This document shows positions 10,598 through 20,310 of a stretch of DNA of 21,233 bases, one piece after another. Where the stretch lies: positions 1-21,233 of the forward strand of contig CAXKVR010000758.1 in the NCBI GenBank assembly GCA_964058845.1, given 5' to 3'. Both the position numbers and the translations under genes were made by a program. The stretch is from Carex sylvatica. Lineage: Eukaryota > Streptophyta > Magnoliopsida > Poales > Cyperaceae. The notes beneath the pieces were generated by a model. It worked only from the letters and a program-made list of their open reading frames with translations, did not search any database and had not been told where the DNA came from. Numbering within the stretch: position 1 is the stretch's first letter; the number at the start of each line of letters is the position of its first letter.

Positions 10598-10850
10598 CGC
10601 GAAACTGCCGCCACAGAAGATCTGGAAATTTTTGTTTTTTTTCAGACCGGACCGTCCGTCCGCTCTCAATATTTTTTTTTTTTTTTTTTTTTTTTTTTCG
10701 CGAAACTGCCGCCACAGAAGATCTGGAAATTTTTGTTTTTTTTCAGACCGGACCGTCCGTCCGCTCTCAATATTTTTTTTTTTTTTTTTTTCGTTTTTTT
10801 TTTTCATTCTTTTTTTTTTTTTCGTTTTTTTTTTTTTTTTTTTTTTTCAC
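10500..10850. repeat. CCGTCC motifs alternating with long T-tracts (left TIR)
   Basis: Four GACCGGAC/CCGTCCG blocks (about 10503, 10543, 10644, 10745) alternate with T-runs. The first is a perfect palindrome of two 10-bp arms (GACCGGACGG and CCGTCCGGTC) around one base, at 10503-10523. The right TIR has the inverted set (19930-20095). These CpG-rich islands in AT-rich DNA are candidates for transposase binding and for methylation control, which is inference. Confidence 0.7.
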
Positions 10851-10946
10851 GAAACTGCCAGAAGATCGAATAAATTATTTTTTAACGTCAAATTTTTTGT
10901 TTTCTAGTGAAACAGTGATTTCTTTTGGTTTTTTAATGCAAACCCG

Positions 10947-11145
10947 TGAGTGAGTTTCTTCTCCATCATTCTTCTCCTTTTTTCTTTTCTCTCTGCTTCT
11001 TCTTTCTTTCTGCGTGCTTCTTTCTTCCTCCATCTAAATTTTTTTTTTAACTCTCATAATTAGTGTGATTTTTATTGTAATCACATAAGTTTGTTTATTT
11101 TTGAAAGAAGAACAATAAGAGCTTCAGATCTACCAATTTCGTTAG
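10947..11145 (+). promoter_or_regulatory. Transposase leader exon within the left TIR
   Basis: A CT-rich stretch (about 10947-11035) looks like a 5' untranslated leader. The donor GTTAG|GTATGT (exon end 11145) is followed by an intron to the acceptor GTTCAG at 11807-11812, three bases before the transposase ATG at 11816. A further non-coding exon inside this intron is possible (for example after TTTTACAG near 11680). No clear TATA box is seen. The same leader exists inverted in the right TIR. Confidence 0.55.
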
Positions 11146-11815
11146 GTATGTATTTAATTCTTTTATTTTTGTTAAATAATACGTAATTATGAATAAATGA
11201 TTAGAATAAATGATTTATGTTGTAATTGTAGTATAAATAAATGGTTTATTTTGTAATTGTAGTATAAATAAATAATGTATGTGTAATTTTTTCTTTTTGT
11301 AGTAAAAATAGTTTGTGTGTATTGTTTTAGTAGTATAAATAGTTTATGTTGAAATTGTAGTATAAAAAAATAATTTATGTAGTAATTTATTTGCATGTAG
11401 TTTTTTTTTAGTGTATATACATGTAGTAATTGTTGAATAATTTTTTTATTTGCATGGTTTATGTGCATGTAGTTTTTTTTAGTGTAGATGATGCATGTAG
11501 TATTTTTTGGAGTATTTATTTCATAATTATATAGATGCAAGGTTTATTTGCATGTAGTTTTTTTTTATATAAATATCTATCATCTTCTTTCCTCCAGCAG
11601 AAAAATGATTTATTCTTTTCCACCATTTTCACCATTTTAAGCTAAAAATCAAGCGCTATCCAAATATTGTGTTTTTACAGATCGGCATCTGCATTGTGTT
11701 GGTAGCTTTCATCTAAAGATTGTAGTAATTTAATTTTTTCAATTACGATCATATTTTAGGTTGTAAAATTAAAAATGATATTGACGATTGATTGTGAATT
11801 TTTTTTGTTCAGACA

Positions 11816-14777
11816 ATGTCTCAAGTGATAATAAATATTTATTATGGACGCGAAATTTCAGACGCACCGACCTGCACATTTCCTGTAACTGATTTAACGA
11901 GTCTTGATGAGCTAAGAAGACATATATATGTTAGCATTCATTTGCTCCCTAGCCAGTTCGATTTGACAATCAAGGCTCGTTTGAACACGGCACCACCTGG
12001 CTCAGTAGAAAAATACCAGTTATTTAGCATAGACGAGGAAACGATATGGCACATGATGCTTGAATATGCCACTCCGGTACTGAATTTTAAACTTCTTGAT
12101 TTAGTGGTTGAGTCAATACCAATTGTTAGTCCGAGCCATTATGACCCATATCCGGGTAGTGTACCTGGAAGTAGCAGAGACACAACGGTGTCTGATTCAC
12201 CCATATATTGTGATAACCCACCTGAAATACCGATAGTGGATGATTTGGTAACTCGTTTTGACGAGCTAAATAATAATACTAGCTCAGACACAAACTCTGA
12301 CCTTGGTGGCTCAGCTGTCGGGGAAGATGATATGGCTGAAATGGAGGATCAAATTAGAATACAAGATGTAATGAAGGAGTGGGTAAATTCTATTCCCTTT
12401 ATTAATCGAGGATTGCAGCATCCTTTTCCGGCATTTAATGATGATGTGCCGATGCCGTACAAGGATGAAACATTTTTTGGTTATCCACCCAGAATTGACG
12501 GTCAATTTTCAGTGGGACAGATGTTTGAATCCAAAGCAGATCTTAAATCCCAGTTTGGTGCATTTGCCCTAGATAATAACTTAGAATTGCAACAAAAATA
12601 TACGAATCGTACTGGTTATGTAGTTGTATGTAGAGCAGAGGGGTGTCCATGGAGGTTATACGCAAAAACCACTGAAACAGGAAATTGGACAATTGCAACA
12701 AACCCAAATGAGCACAATTGTTACAGTATTGCTTGTAAAGTAGACAGTCGTCAGCTGACTGCCAGGATGATTGCAGATATTATCAAACCTGGTCTAAAGG
12801 AGAACCTGGAGATGTCAATTAAAGCATGTCGGTTTGTAGTTAGAAATCAATACAAAATGGTTCAGCCTTCATACAACAAGATTTGGAGAGGGAGGGAATT
12901 GGCTATTGCTGATTTATTTGGTTCTTGGGAAAAAGCCTACGAACTGCTACCTTCTCTGCTCGGTGCAATCCAGATGTCTACCCCAGGCACAAAATACGTA
13001 ATTGAGCACGAACCATCTACAAAAATGGGTATCCGTATTTTCACCCGTGTGGCATGGGCTTTCGGTCCATGCATTGAATCCTGGCCATATCTCCGACCAG
13101 TAATAAGTGTAGATGCTGGACACCTATCCGGCAGGTATAAAGGAAAATTATTCATGGCATGCGCTTATGATGCAGAACAACAATTATTGCCAATTGCGTT
13201 TGGGATTGCGGATGAGGAGAGTTCATCCAATTGGGGCTGGTTTATGCAATTTGTACGTGAAAATATTGTCGGTCCTGGTCGGATATGTGTTATATCAGAC
13301 CAGCATGCTGCAATTCGTTCAGTGTTTGATAGACCTGATTTAGGGTGGTGTGAGGAAAGGGGTGAAGCAGTTCATCGATTATGTTCTCAACATATTGCGT
13401 CAAATGTTTACAAGTTGTGCAAGGACCAAATTATCAAAAAAATATTCAAGAAATTTGTGTGTAAGATGAAACCTTGGAGGTTTTATGAGGGTATGGATTT
13501 GATAAAAGGCAGAAGTATTACTACTCATCAGTATGTCATGTGGTGTGGTAAACGGTTGCAAAATCTCGAAGAAGAGCCTTTGCAACTCCATAAATGGGCA
13601 CAATGTCATGATGGAGGCCTGAATAGGTGGGGTATAATGACTACAAACGGATCAGAATCCTTGAACAACGTATTTCGAGTGGCTCGCCAGCTGCCTGTAA
13701 CAGCAATAGTTGAGCGCACATTTTACAAAATTGTGGATTGGTATGTGAAAAGAGGTCAGGTCGCTCAACAGTGGGTTCAAAGAGGAATGGGATTTTCAAA
13801 AAATATATTATCAGTTTTACAATATCGGACTTCAAAAGGATTAAAGCATCAGGTGATACCAATGGGGCCCAATGTTTTTGAGGTCGTAGTTCATGATGGA
13901 GTCGTCAGAACGGTATGTCAGCTGTTTACTTAAATTATAATTTTAAATTTATAAACTGTAACATTTAATTATTTTAATTTATTGAATGTAGGGAGTGAAA
14001 GGAGATATGAAGTACGAAGTTAGATTTTCATTTGGAGAGGGGGGGATGCCTATTTGTGAGTGTCAAAAACCGCAATTTACTGGCATTCCTTGCGACCATG
14101 TCCTAGCGGTGTGTTGCAAGTTACGTCTAAATTCAACGAACTATGTAAGCCACTATTATAGCGTTCAAAATTATGTCAACACATGGAGAGGTAATTTTTC
14201 CGGCTTTGGTAACTCCCACAATTGGCCATTTGAAGCTGGAGCACCTACAATCAGGCCGGATCCAAATAAAATTAATAAGGGTAGGAGGAAGCACAAGAGA
14301 ATTCCAAATTCTATGGATGATATGGAAGCTCGAATTAGGCCACGCAGTGATGTACATCGTCCAGAGGGATCAAATAGAACAAGAACTACAGGTTGGAAAT
14401 TACATAGTGAATAAATGAATATTTTAATTATTTGACACACGTAATCATTTTTTTGTCATTATTTGAAAGGAGCAACTGGTGGAAGACGAAAAAGCGTATC
14501 TGGTCCACGTCCAGAGGCATCCCCTATGTATGCAGAGGCAACTGCTACACAAGGTTCACGAAGAAGCGTATCTGGTAGCCGTCCATTCGGTAGCCAAGCA
14601 GAGGCATCCGGTAGCCGTCTATCTCGTAGCCAAGCAGAGCCATCCGGTAGCCATCCATCTCGTAACCAAGCAGAGCCATCCGGTAGCCATCCATCTCGTA
14701 GCCAAGCAGAGCCATCCAGTAGCCGGCATATAGCTAGTCGTCTGAGTAGAATATTCAGACGTGGTAAAAAACACTAA
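11816..14777 (+). CDS. MuDR-type transposase of element B, 934 codons, three exons
   Basis: Exons 11816-13912, 13992-14391 and 14470-14777 join in phase (ACG|GTATGT to TGTAG|GGA; ACAG|GTTGGA to GAAAG|GAG), giving an open frame. Residues 1 to about 100 form an N-terminal domain shared with element A (INIYYGREI), followed by an acidic Ser/Asp-rich linker (about 105-180). Residues about 230-302 are the MuDR DNA-binding region (GCPWRLYAK, then NEHNC). The MULE catalytic core follows, with D433 (VISVDAGHL), D495 (CVISDQHAA), the C523/H526 motif (RLCSQH) and E614 (NGSESLNN) as the likely third acidic residue. A SWIM zinc finger spans 721-735 (CECQKPQFTGIPCDH). A basic patch (KGRRKHKR) and a Ser-rich tail with four 12-residue repeats end the protein. 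It would act in the nucleus, binding the TIRs and cutting and joining the element. All core motifs are intact. The third exon is the least certain: without that splice the protein ends at 14414. Confidence 0.9.
14592..14729 (+). repeat. 36-bp coding repeat in the transposase tail
   Basis: Units start at 14592, 14628, 14664 and 14700. They encode SQAEASGSRLSR, SQAEPSGSHPSR, NQAEPSGSHPSR and SQAEPSSSRH. The repeat keeps the frame and gives a Ser/Pro-rich, probably disordered tail. The near identity of the units points to recent replication slippage or unequal exchange. Confidence 0.85.
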
Positions 14778-14786
14778 ACAATTATG

Positions 14787-15680
14787 AATTTTTATAGCTG
14801 TTATGACCTTTTTCCATTAATCATTAAAACTGTACTTATCTGTAATATTTTTGTATAGAGAAGTTTTATTCTATGGAAACTAGACTTTCATACCTTTAAT
14901 TTGATATAAAGAATACAAAAATCCATGTAGCCGTTTTCTCTAAATCGAACTTTTAATCTGGTCAAAAACTGGGACTGCTTACTAGAATTTTTATAGCTGT
15001 TATGACCTTTTCCCATTAATTATTAAAACTGTACTTATCTGTAATATTTTTGTATAGAGAAGTTTTATTCTATGGAAACTAGACTTATATACCTTTAATT
15101 TGATATAAAGAATACAAAAATCCATGTAGCCGTTTTCTCTAAATCGAACTTTTAATCTGGTCAAAAACTGGGACTGCTTACTGGAATTTTTATAGCTGTT
15201 ATGACCTTTTCCCATTAATCATTAAAAATGTACTTATCTGTAATATTTTTGTATAGAGAAGTTTTATTCTATGGAAACTATACTTTCATACCTTTAATTT
15301 GATATAAATAATACAAAAATCCATGTAGCCGTTTTCTCTAAATCGAACTTTTAATCTGGTCAAAAACTGGGACTGCTTACTGAAATTTTTATAGCTGTTA
15401 TGACCTTTTCCCATTAATCATTAAAACTGTACTTATCTGTAATATTTTTGTATAGAGAAGTTTTATTCTATGAAAACTAGACTTACATACCTTTAATTTG
15501 ATATAAAGAATACAAAAATCCATGTAGCCGTTTTCTCTAAATCGAACTTTTAATCTGGTCAAAAACTGGGACTGCTTACTGGAATTTTTGCTTGTAGCCG
15601 TTTTTCAAGTTTATAGCCGTTTCTATAAATTGAACTTTTAATCTGGACAAAAATTCATGTAGCCGTTTTTCAATTTATTT
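14787..15680. repeat. 199-bp tandem repeat between the convergent genes
   Basis: Four almost identical units begin at 14787, 14986, 15185 and 15384, each exactly 199 bp by position of the start motif AATTTTTATAGCTGTTATGA. A fifth, internally deleted unit runs from 15583 to about 15680. Each unit contains TGTAGCCGTTTTCTCTAAAT. The array begins 9 bp after the transposase stop codon and ends before the PMD stop codon, so it is the 3' region of both genes. It may hold poly(A) signals or promote convergent RNA. Confidence 0.9.
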
Positions 15681-15682
15681 AT

Positions 15683-15790
15683 ACAAGCTAAATATCAAAA
15701 CAAGCTAAATAAGTTAAACATAAACTACATAAACAAAACAAGCTAAATAAGTTAAACATAAACTACATAAACAAAACAAGCTAAATAACA
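15683..15790. repeat. 38-bp tandem repeat near the PMD 3' end
   Basis: Units starting CAAGCTAAATAAG lie at 15701 and 15739, with a partial unit at 15777 and a partial copy before 15701. They are just downstream of the PMD stop codon (15821-15823, minus strand) and so within its likely 3' untranslated region. Confidence 0.8.
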
Positions 15791-15820
15791 AAATATATAT
15801 ACACTAAACAAGCTAAACAA

Positions 15821-18224
15821 CTACACTAAGTCTTCATCTTCATCTACATATTCTCTGTCCCTAGCACGTCTGAATTTGGAGTCACTATATCTGTTGGGTT
15901 GTTTTTTTTTTCGTCGAGCAGGATTTGCCATTGATGGACCGGCACCACCATCTCGTAGGGAACCACTTTCTCCTAGGGTTTGCCCTTCTATCCTAATGGA
16001 CCCCATCGACTGAAAAATATCAGATATATCATCATACATGGCAGTTTGAGGAACTTCGACCCGTGGTATACTCGGAAATTGATCTGGAAAATCAGTGCTG
16101 ATATCGATATTTCTTATATCAACTGGAAGTTCTGCCTGCTTGAGCATGGCTGTGAACAGTGAAATATGCCCAAGATCGGATAGGATATCACGGCTAGTTT
16201 CAAGTATCATAAGTCCAAAAGCCTTCTGACCAGGCGTCTTTACCATACTGATTCCTTTTGCGGTCTGCTTCAACTGGCGGAATCTCTACAAGAAAATGAT
16301 ATATTTAAAAGATAATTTGTGTGATACAATAAAATAAAATAATATATAAAAAAGAAAAATTAAAATACTTACCAAACGAGCTTGAATCATGCCATCTGGG
16401 ACATACCCAACATCTGCTACGTGTTCTCCCTGTTCGGGTACTGCCTGGCTCAGAATTTCTTCATTGTCTTGGTTTGGATACACACTTAACATGCCATGAT
16501 GGAAGAACCATTTCATGTACTCATTATACCTTGGGTAAACGTGAAAATTAATAAATATTTCATAGCATTGTTAAATATAAATATTATATTTTATATTTTA
16601 AATTAAATCGTACCTATCTGAAACATAAGGATAAAGATATCCATGTTCAGAACGCTGTGCAAAATCTCGGAGAGGTATCACGATATATTCATGAAAATGC
16701 TCGCTCCAGTCCACAGAGGATCCGTCATCAAACAACCCTCGACCTCGTGTCCATTTGCGAATATTCTCAAGATAGCTGAAGGCTGGCGGAGCTAGCGGAG
16801 GAACTGGTTGAAATAATCCAAACTGCCGAAAAACCCTCTCGGGAAGGTGATACTCTACCTCCCAGAAATGGATGCACCACACGCGGCATGAAAAGAACTG
16901 CTGATCTCTTATCCCGTGCCAATGCATTATATTTTGGTAATCTCTGTACGGCGTCCAATTGACAACATTGGCCTTTAAACGCTCAAATTGACACCGAGAT
17001 TGCGATGTGCCTAAGTTGTAAACACATGACAATTATAAGTGTGCATTCAACACAAACTTATATGAAAAAAATAAAATATTTATTATTAAAATGTACCTTT
17101 CCTAGGGTTACCCTCCCATAGATGCGGAATGATCCATTTTGCTCCATATGCTCGTCTCTCATCCATTGGTTCGCCGTCAAATGGTATATCATGTGGTCTG
17201 GGCCGACCGATAGGAAACCGAGTCCAAGACCACATCTGAAGCAGTAGTAATGGACCATTAATTGAACTTGCTTTATATTTGCATGCCCGTGACAGCTCGC
17301 GATATAGGCATGCTAGTACAGCACCTCCCCAGTTATAATGGTTTTCACCTCGTGGTCCCAAATCCTCCAGAAATTGTAAATACATTAACCGAACGGAGCT
17401 TGAATTCGCATCGGGAAACATTATAGTCCCAAACAACTCCATTGCATATGCTCGTGTGTGCTGATTGATTATCTGCTGGTCACTGACTCCATCCAATTCC
17501 GTATTTGCAAAATTTGTTCTCAACCATACAAGACGCATATAGTTTTGTAAGATTGATATTTTTTCATTGGGTTGACCCGAATTCTCCACCTTTTTATAAT
17601 AAAAATCATTCTCATCCCATTCATAACCATCATACACTTCATGTCCTAGACAATCTAGGATCAATTGTGACCAATTATCATCGGTACATCCAGAGATAGT
17701 CTTCCCTGTAAACATAGATGTTAAATAAAATTATACTACTATAAAATTTTAATTAATAACAACAGTATAAATTAGCAGCAAAAAATATTTTACCGGTAAT
17801 AGATAATCCCCATAAACAGCAAACATCTTCCAATGTCACCGTGCACTCTCCCACCGGAAGATGAAAACTATTTGTCTCGAGCCTCCACCTCTCGACGAGA
17901 GCAGTGATCAACCCTTTGTCAATTTGACAACGATGGACTTCGACCATCTGGTATAATCCTAAGTTCTTCAAACCTTCTTTCATACTTTTGTGGTAGTTAA
18001 TGTGCATTTGGCAAGCTCCAGGACGCAACCAATGATTAGGCTGGAACGATAATTGTCATGCAAAAAAAAATTAACCAAAAATTAAATTTGAATTCAGGAA
18101 TTTTATAAGTAAATTTAAATTCAAACCGATATTAAACAAATACCGTTACAGTCGCCGCATATGATTGATGTTGTGTATGAGGCAACTGCAATAAAGGTTC
18201 TTCACCTTGCATTTGACCTTCCAT
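15821..18224 (-). CDS. PMD (plant mobile domain) protein of element B, 651 codons, six exons
   Basis: Exons, in transcript order, are 18224-18144, 18040-17794, 17705-17097, 17010-16614, 16529-16373 and 16285-15821. All five introns have GT-AG ends and the phases agree, giving an open frame of 652 codons including the stop. Residues about 45-450 form the plant mobile domain: GLYQM (55-59), LVERWRLETNSFHLP (75-89), GECTVTLEDVCCLWGL (91-106), a Trp/Tyr-rich middle with YLQFLEDLGP and YNWGGAVLACLYREL, and RVFRQFGLFQP near the end. The C-terminus has a basic cluster (ARRKKKQ, then KFRRARDR), a likely nuclear signal, and an acidic tail. Cellular PMD proteins (MAIN/MAIL family) are nuclear and affect silencing and genome stability, and PMD domains are also known in plant transposons. 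The transposon protein's task is unknown. Its place opposite the transposase suggests an accessory or anti-silencing role, which is inference. Confidence 0.88.
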
Positions 18225-19596
18225 TTTTCACTACAATATAAATAAAAACATACAAAAAAAATTAACATGCATGACATGCAAATCCAATCAAATATTAATA
18301 ATCATTCTACACTAAAAAAAAAAAATTTAACAATTACTACATGCATCTACACTAAAAGCATTTGATTATCCACTAATGGATGCCCCATCAACTGGGTGGT
18401 GTTATGTGCAATTAATTAATTGATTCCTACTTTATTGTGTGGCCTCTTTCACTATTTATTGCCATTGGGCTACTTCAACTACAGGTTGACACTTAATTAC
18501 TGCCGAATAAGCAATCCCCTGTTCTCATAGTTACACTTTATAATAGTTATAACTATATACAGTACCAAATTTTGAGATAATTAATGAGATTGGCACATTA
18601 GTTCATCTACTAGTGCACCTACATTTTGTAATTTATTTTATGTAACTGGATTCATAATTGATGCAACTCATATCATCTCTTGCATATACATTTTTTTTTC
18701 TCACATCTTTCTTGCATCAGTATACCAATTATATGCTACATGTTATAATTTTGAATACCAGCGTTAAATGGCCTTCGAAAAAAAAATTATTAGAATTTGG
18801 GACATCACTTTCACTTGAATAGTTAAAGTTGTTATTATATACCTAGCAATCAAGGAACTAGTTAAAGTGCTGGTAGAGTGGTACACTTTTCCTATTTGGT
18901 TCAACAACTTTTCTATATTAGAATTCTCTACGGAATGAAATATCATTTGCAGCATAAGTGGTTGTCAATCTCAAATCCACTATATAAATTCTTTTGCATT
19001 AAAACATCATTAGCCAGCCAGCTAAATCCCATTCATTTTGAAGTGTGTAAAGCTTTTATGCAATGATTGATTAATAAGTTAAAAGAATTTTATCATTTTA
19101 TATAAACTAAAGTACCATGAATTTCTTTATTGAATTTAGTATAAGTATAAATACGAAAGTTGTAGAAATTTTTGTTTGTTTATATTACATGCAAATAAAC
19201 CTTGCATCTATATAATTATGAAATAAATCATCCCAAAAATACTACATGCATCATTTACACTAAAAAAACTACATGCACATAAACCATGCAAATAAAAAAA
19301 TTATTCAACAATTACTACATGTATATACACTAAAAAAAAACTACATGCAAATAAATTACTACATAAATTATTTTTTTATACTACAATTTCAACATAAACT
19401 ATTTATACTACTAAAACAATACACACAAACTATTTTTACCACAAAAAGAAAAAATTACACATACATTATTTATTTATACTACAATTACAAAATAAACTAT
19501 TTATTTATACTACAATTACAACATAAATCATTTATTCTAATCATTTATTCATAATTACGTATTATTTAACAAAAATAAAAGAATTAAATACATACC
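18225..19596 (-). promoter_or_regulatory. PMD leader intron reaching into the right TIR
   Basis: The minus-strand acceptor TATATTGTAG (AG at 18232-18231) lies six bases before the PMD ATG at 18224. The donor GTTAG|GTATGT (exon end 19596) is the inverted twin of the donor used by the transposase leader. The leader exon upstream (19597-about 19800) has the same sequence as the left TIR leader. Transcription of the PMD gene would therefore start inside the right TIR. This is by motif and symmetry, not by transcript data. Confidence 0.55.
18360..19186. other. Unique segment inside the PMD leader intron
   Basis: TIR-like sequence (ACAATTACTACATGCA, then ACACTAAAA) is seen at about 18331-18358 and again from 19187 on, but the roughly 830 bp between is not present at the left end. 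No long open frame is seen. A CACTATATAAATT motif lies near 18978. It may be an insertion or a captured host segment whose origin I cannot tell. Confidence 0.4.
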
Positions 19597-19887
19597 TAAC
19601 GAAATTGGTAGATCTGAAGCTCTTATTGTTCTTCTTTTAAAAATAAACAAACTTATGTGATTATAATAAAAATCACACTGATAGTTAAAAAAAAAAAATT
19701 AGATGGAGGAAGAAAGAAAGAAGGACGCAGGGAGAAAGAAGAAGCAGAGAGAAAAGAAGAAAGGAGAAGAATGATGGAGAAGAAACTCACTCACGGGTTT
19801 GCATTAAAAAACCAAAACACTGTTGTGTTGTACTAGAAAACAAAAAATTTGACATTAAAAAATATTTTATCTGATTCCAGCGGTTTC

Positions 19888-19922
<35 letters not shown>

Positions 19923-19993
19923 TGAGAGCGGACAGACGGTCCGGTCTGAAAAAAAACAAAAATTTCCAGATCTTCTGTGGCGGCAGTTTCGCG

Positions 19994-20030
<37 letters not shown>

Positions 20031-20228
20031 GAGACCGGACGGTTGGTCCAGTCTGGAGAAAACGAAAATTCGAGACAGGACGGACCGTCCGGTCTTTATG
20101 GTTTTTGAAAAAAAAAAAACAATCGTATTGGTTCGCTAATTTTCCATTTATTAATTATGGTTTGTGAAAAAAATTCTTTGAGATAAGAGGTGCCTGCAAT
20201 CCCTTTGGATCACAGCAGATTTATTTCT
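19187..20228. repeat. Element B right TIR
   Basis: This is the inverted copy of the left TIR. It includes the AT-rich inner part, the leader with its splice donor, A-tracts alternating with GGACGG/CCGTCC motifs (19930-20095), and the outer end GCAGATTTATTTCT. It has a single copy of the GGCGGCAGTTTCGCG block, whereas the left TIR has two. Confidence 0.9.
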
Positions 20229-20310
20229 TCCTTTTTCATATAAATAGAAATTTCTCCTTTTGGGAAGTAGAATAAGGATTGCCAGAGATACCAGAAAAAG
20301 TCCATCCCCG

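Larger units (their letters stand above)
10307..11560. repeat. Element B left TIR
   Basis: This is the inverted copy of 19187-20228. It contains a run of CCGTCC-type GC-rich motifs separated by T-tracts of 20 or more bases (about 10500-10850), then a pyrimidine-rich leader and a splice donor, then an AT-rich inner part. It is longer than the right copy for two reasons. A segment of about 63 bp near 10350-10420 is missing on the right. A 101-bp step (CGCGAAACTGCCGCC... at 10598 and again at 10699) is also duplicated here. The inner part is nearly identical to the right copy: one predicted residue differs over the 93 codons of the spurious antisense frame. Confidence 0.9.
10307..20228. mobile_element. 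Element B: complete-looking PMD-carrying MULE, about 9.9 kb
   Basis: The ends read GGAAATAAATCTGCTGTGA on the left and, inverted, AGAAATAAATCTGCTGTGA on the right. They open very long terminal inverted repeats (10307-about 11560; about 19187-20228). Next to the left end is CTCTTTTTC (10298-10306) and next to the right end TCCTTTTTC (20229-20237). These match at 7 of 9 positions, consistent with a decayed 9-bp MULE target duplication, though the low complexity weakens this. Inside are a spliced, fully open transposase gene (plus) and a spliced, fully open PMD gene (minus), facing each other across a tandem-repeat spacer. TIRs over 1 kb, a 9-bp target and two convergent genes fit the MuDR superfamily. 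Confidence 0.85.

Noticed and set aside
10430..10907. Lys- or Phe-rich open frames in the left TIR on both strands
   Set aside because: They are translations of long T/A tracts and the CCGTCC motifs between them. The inverted TIR gives mirror frames, and there is no codon or domain signal.
11187..11540. Asn/Tyr/Ile-rich 117-codon frame (minus) and its 93-codon twin at 19273-19554 (plus)
   Set aside because: They are inverted copies of the same AT-rich inner TIR and lie within the leader introns. Their similarity reflects TIR identity, not coding selection.
14785..15600. Possible CRISPR-like array
   Set aside because: The 199-bp units are contiguous tandem copies without unique spacers, in a plant transposon.
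19849..20167. Lys-rich open frames in the right TIR
   Set aside because: They have the same low-complexity origin as the left TIR frames.
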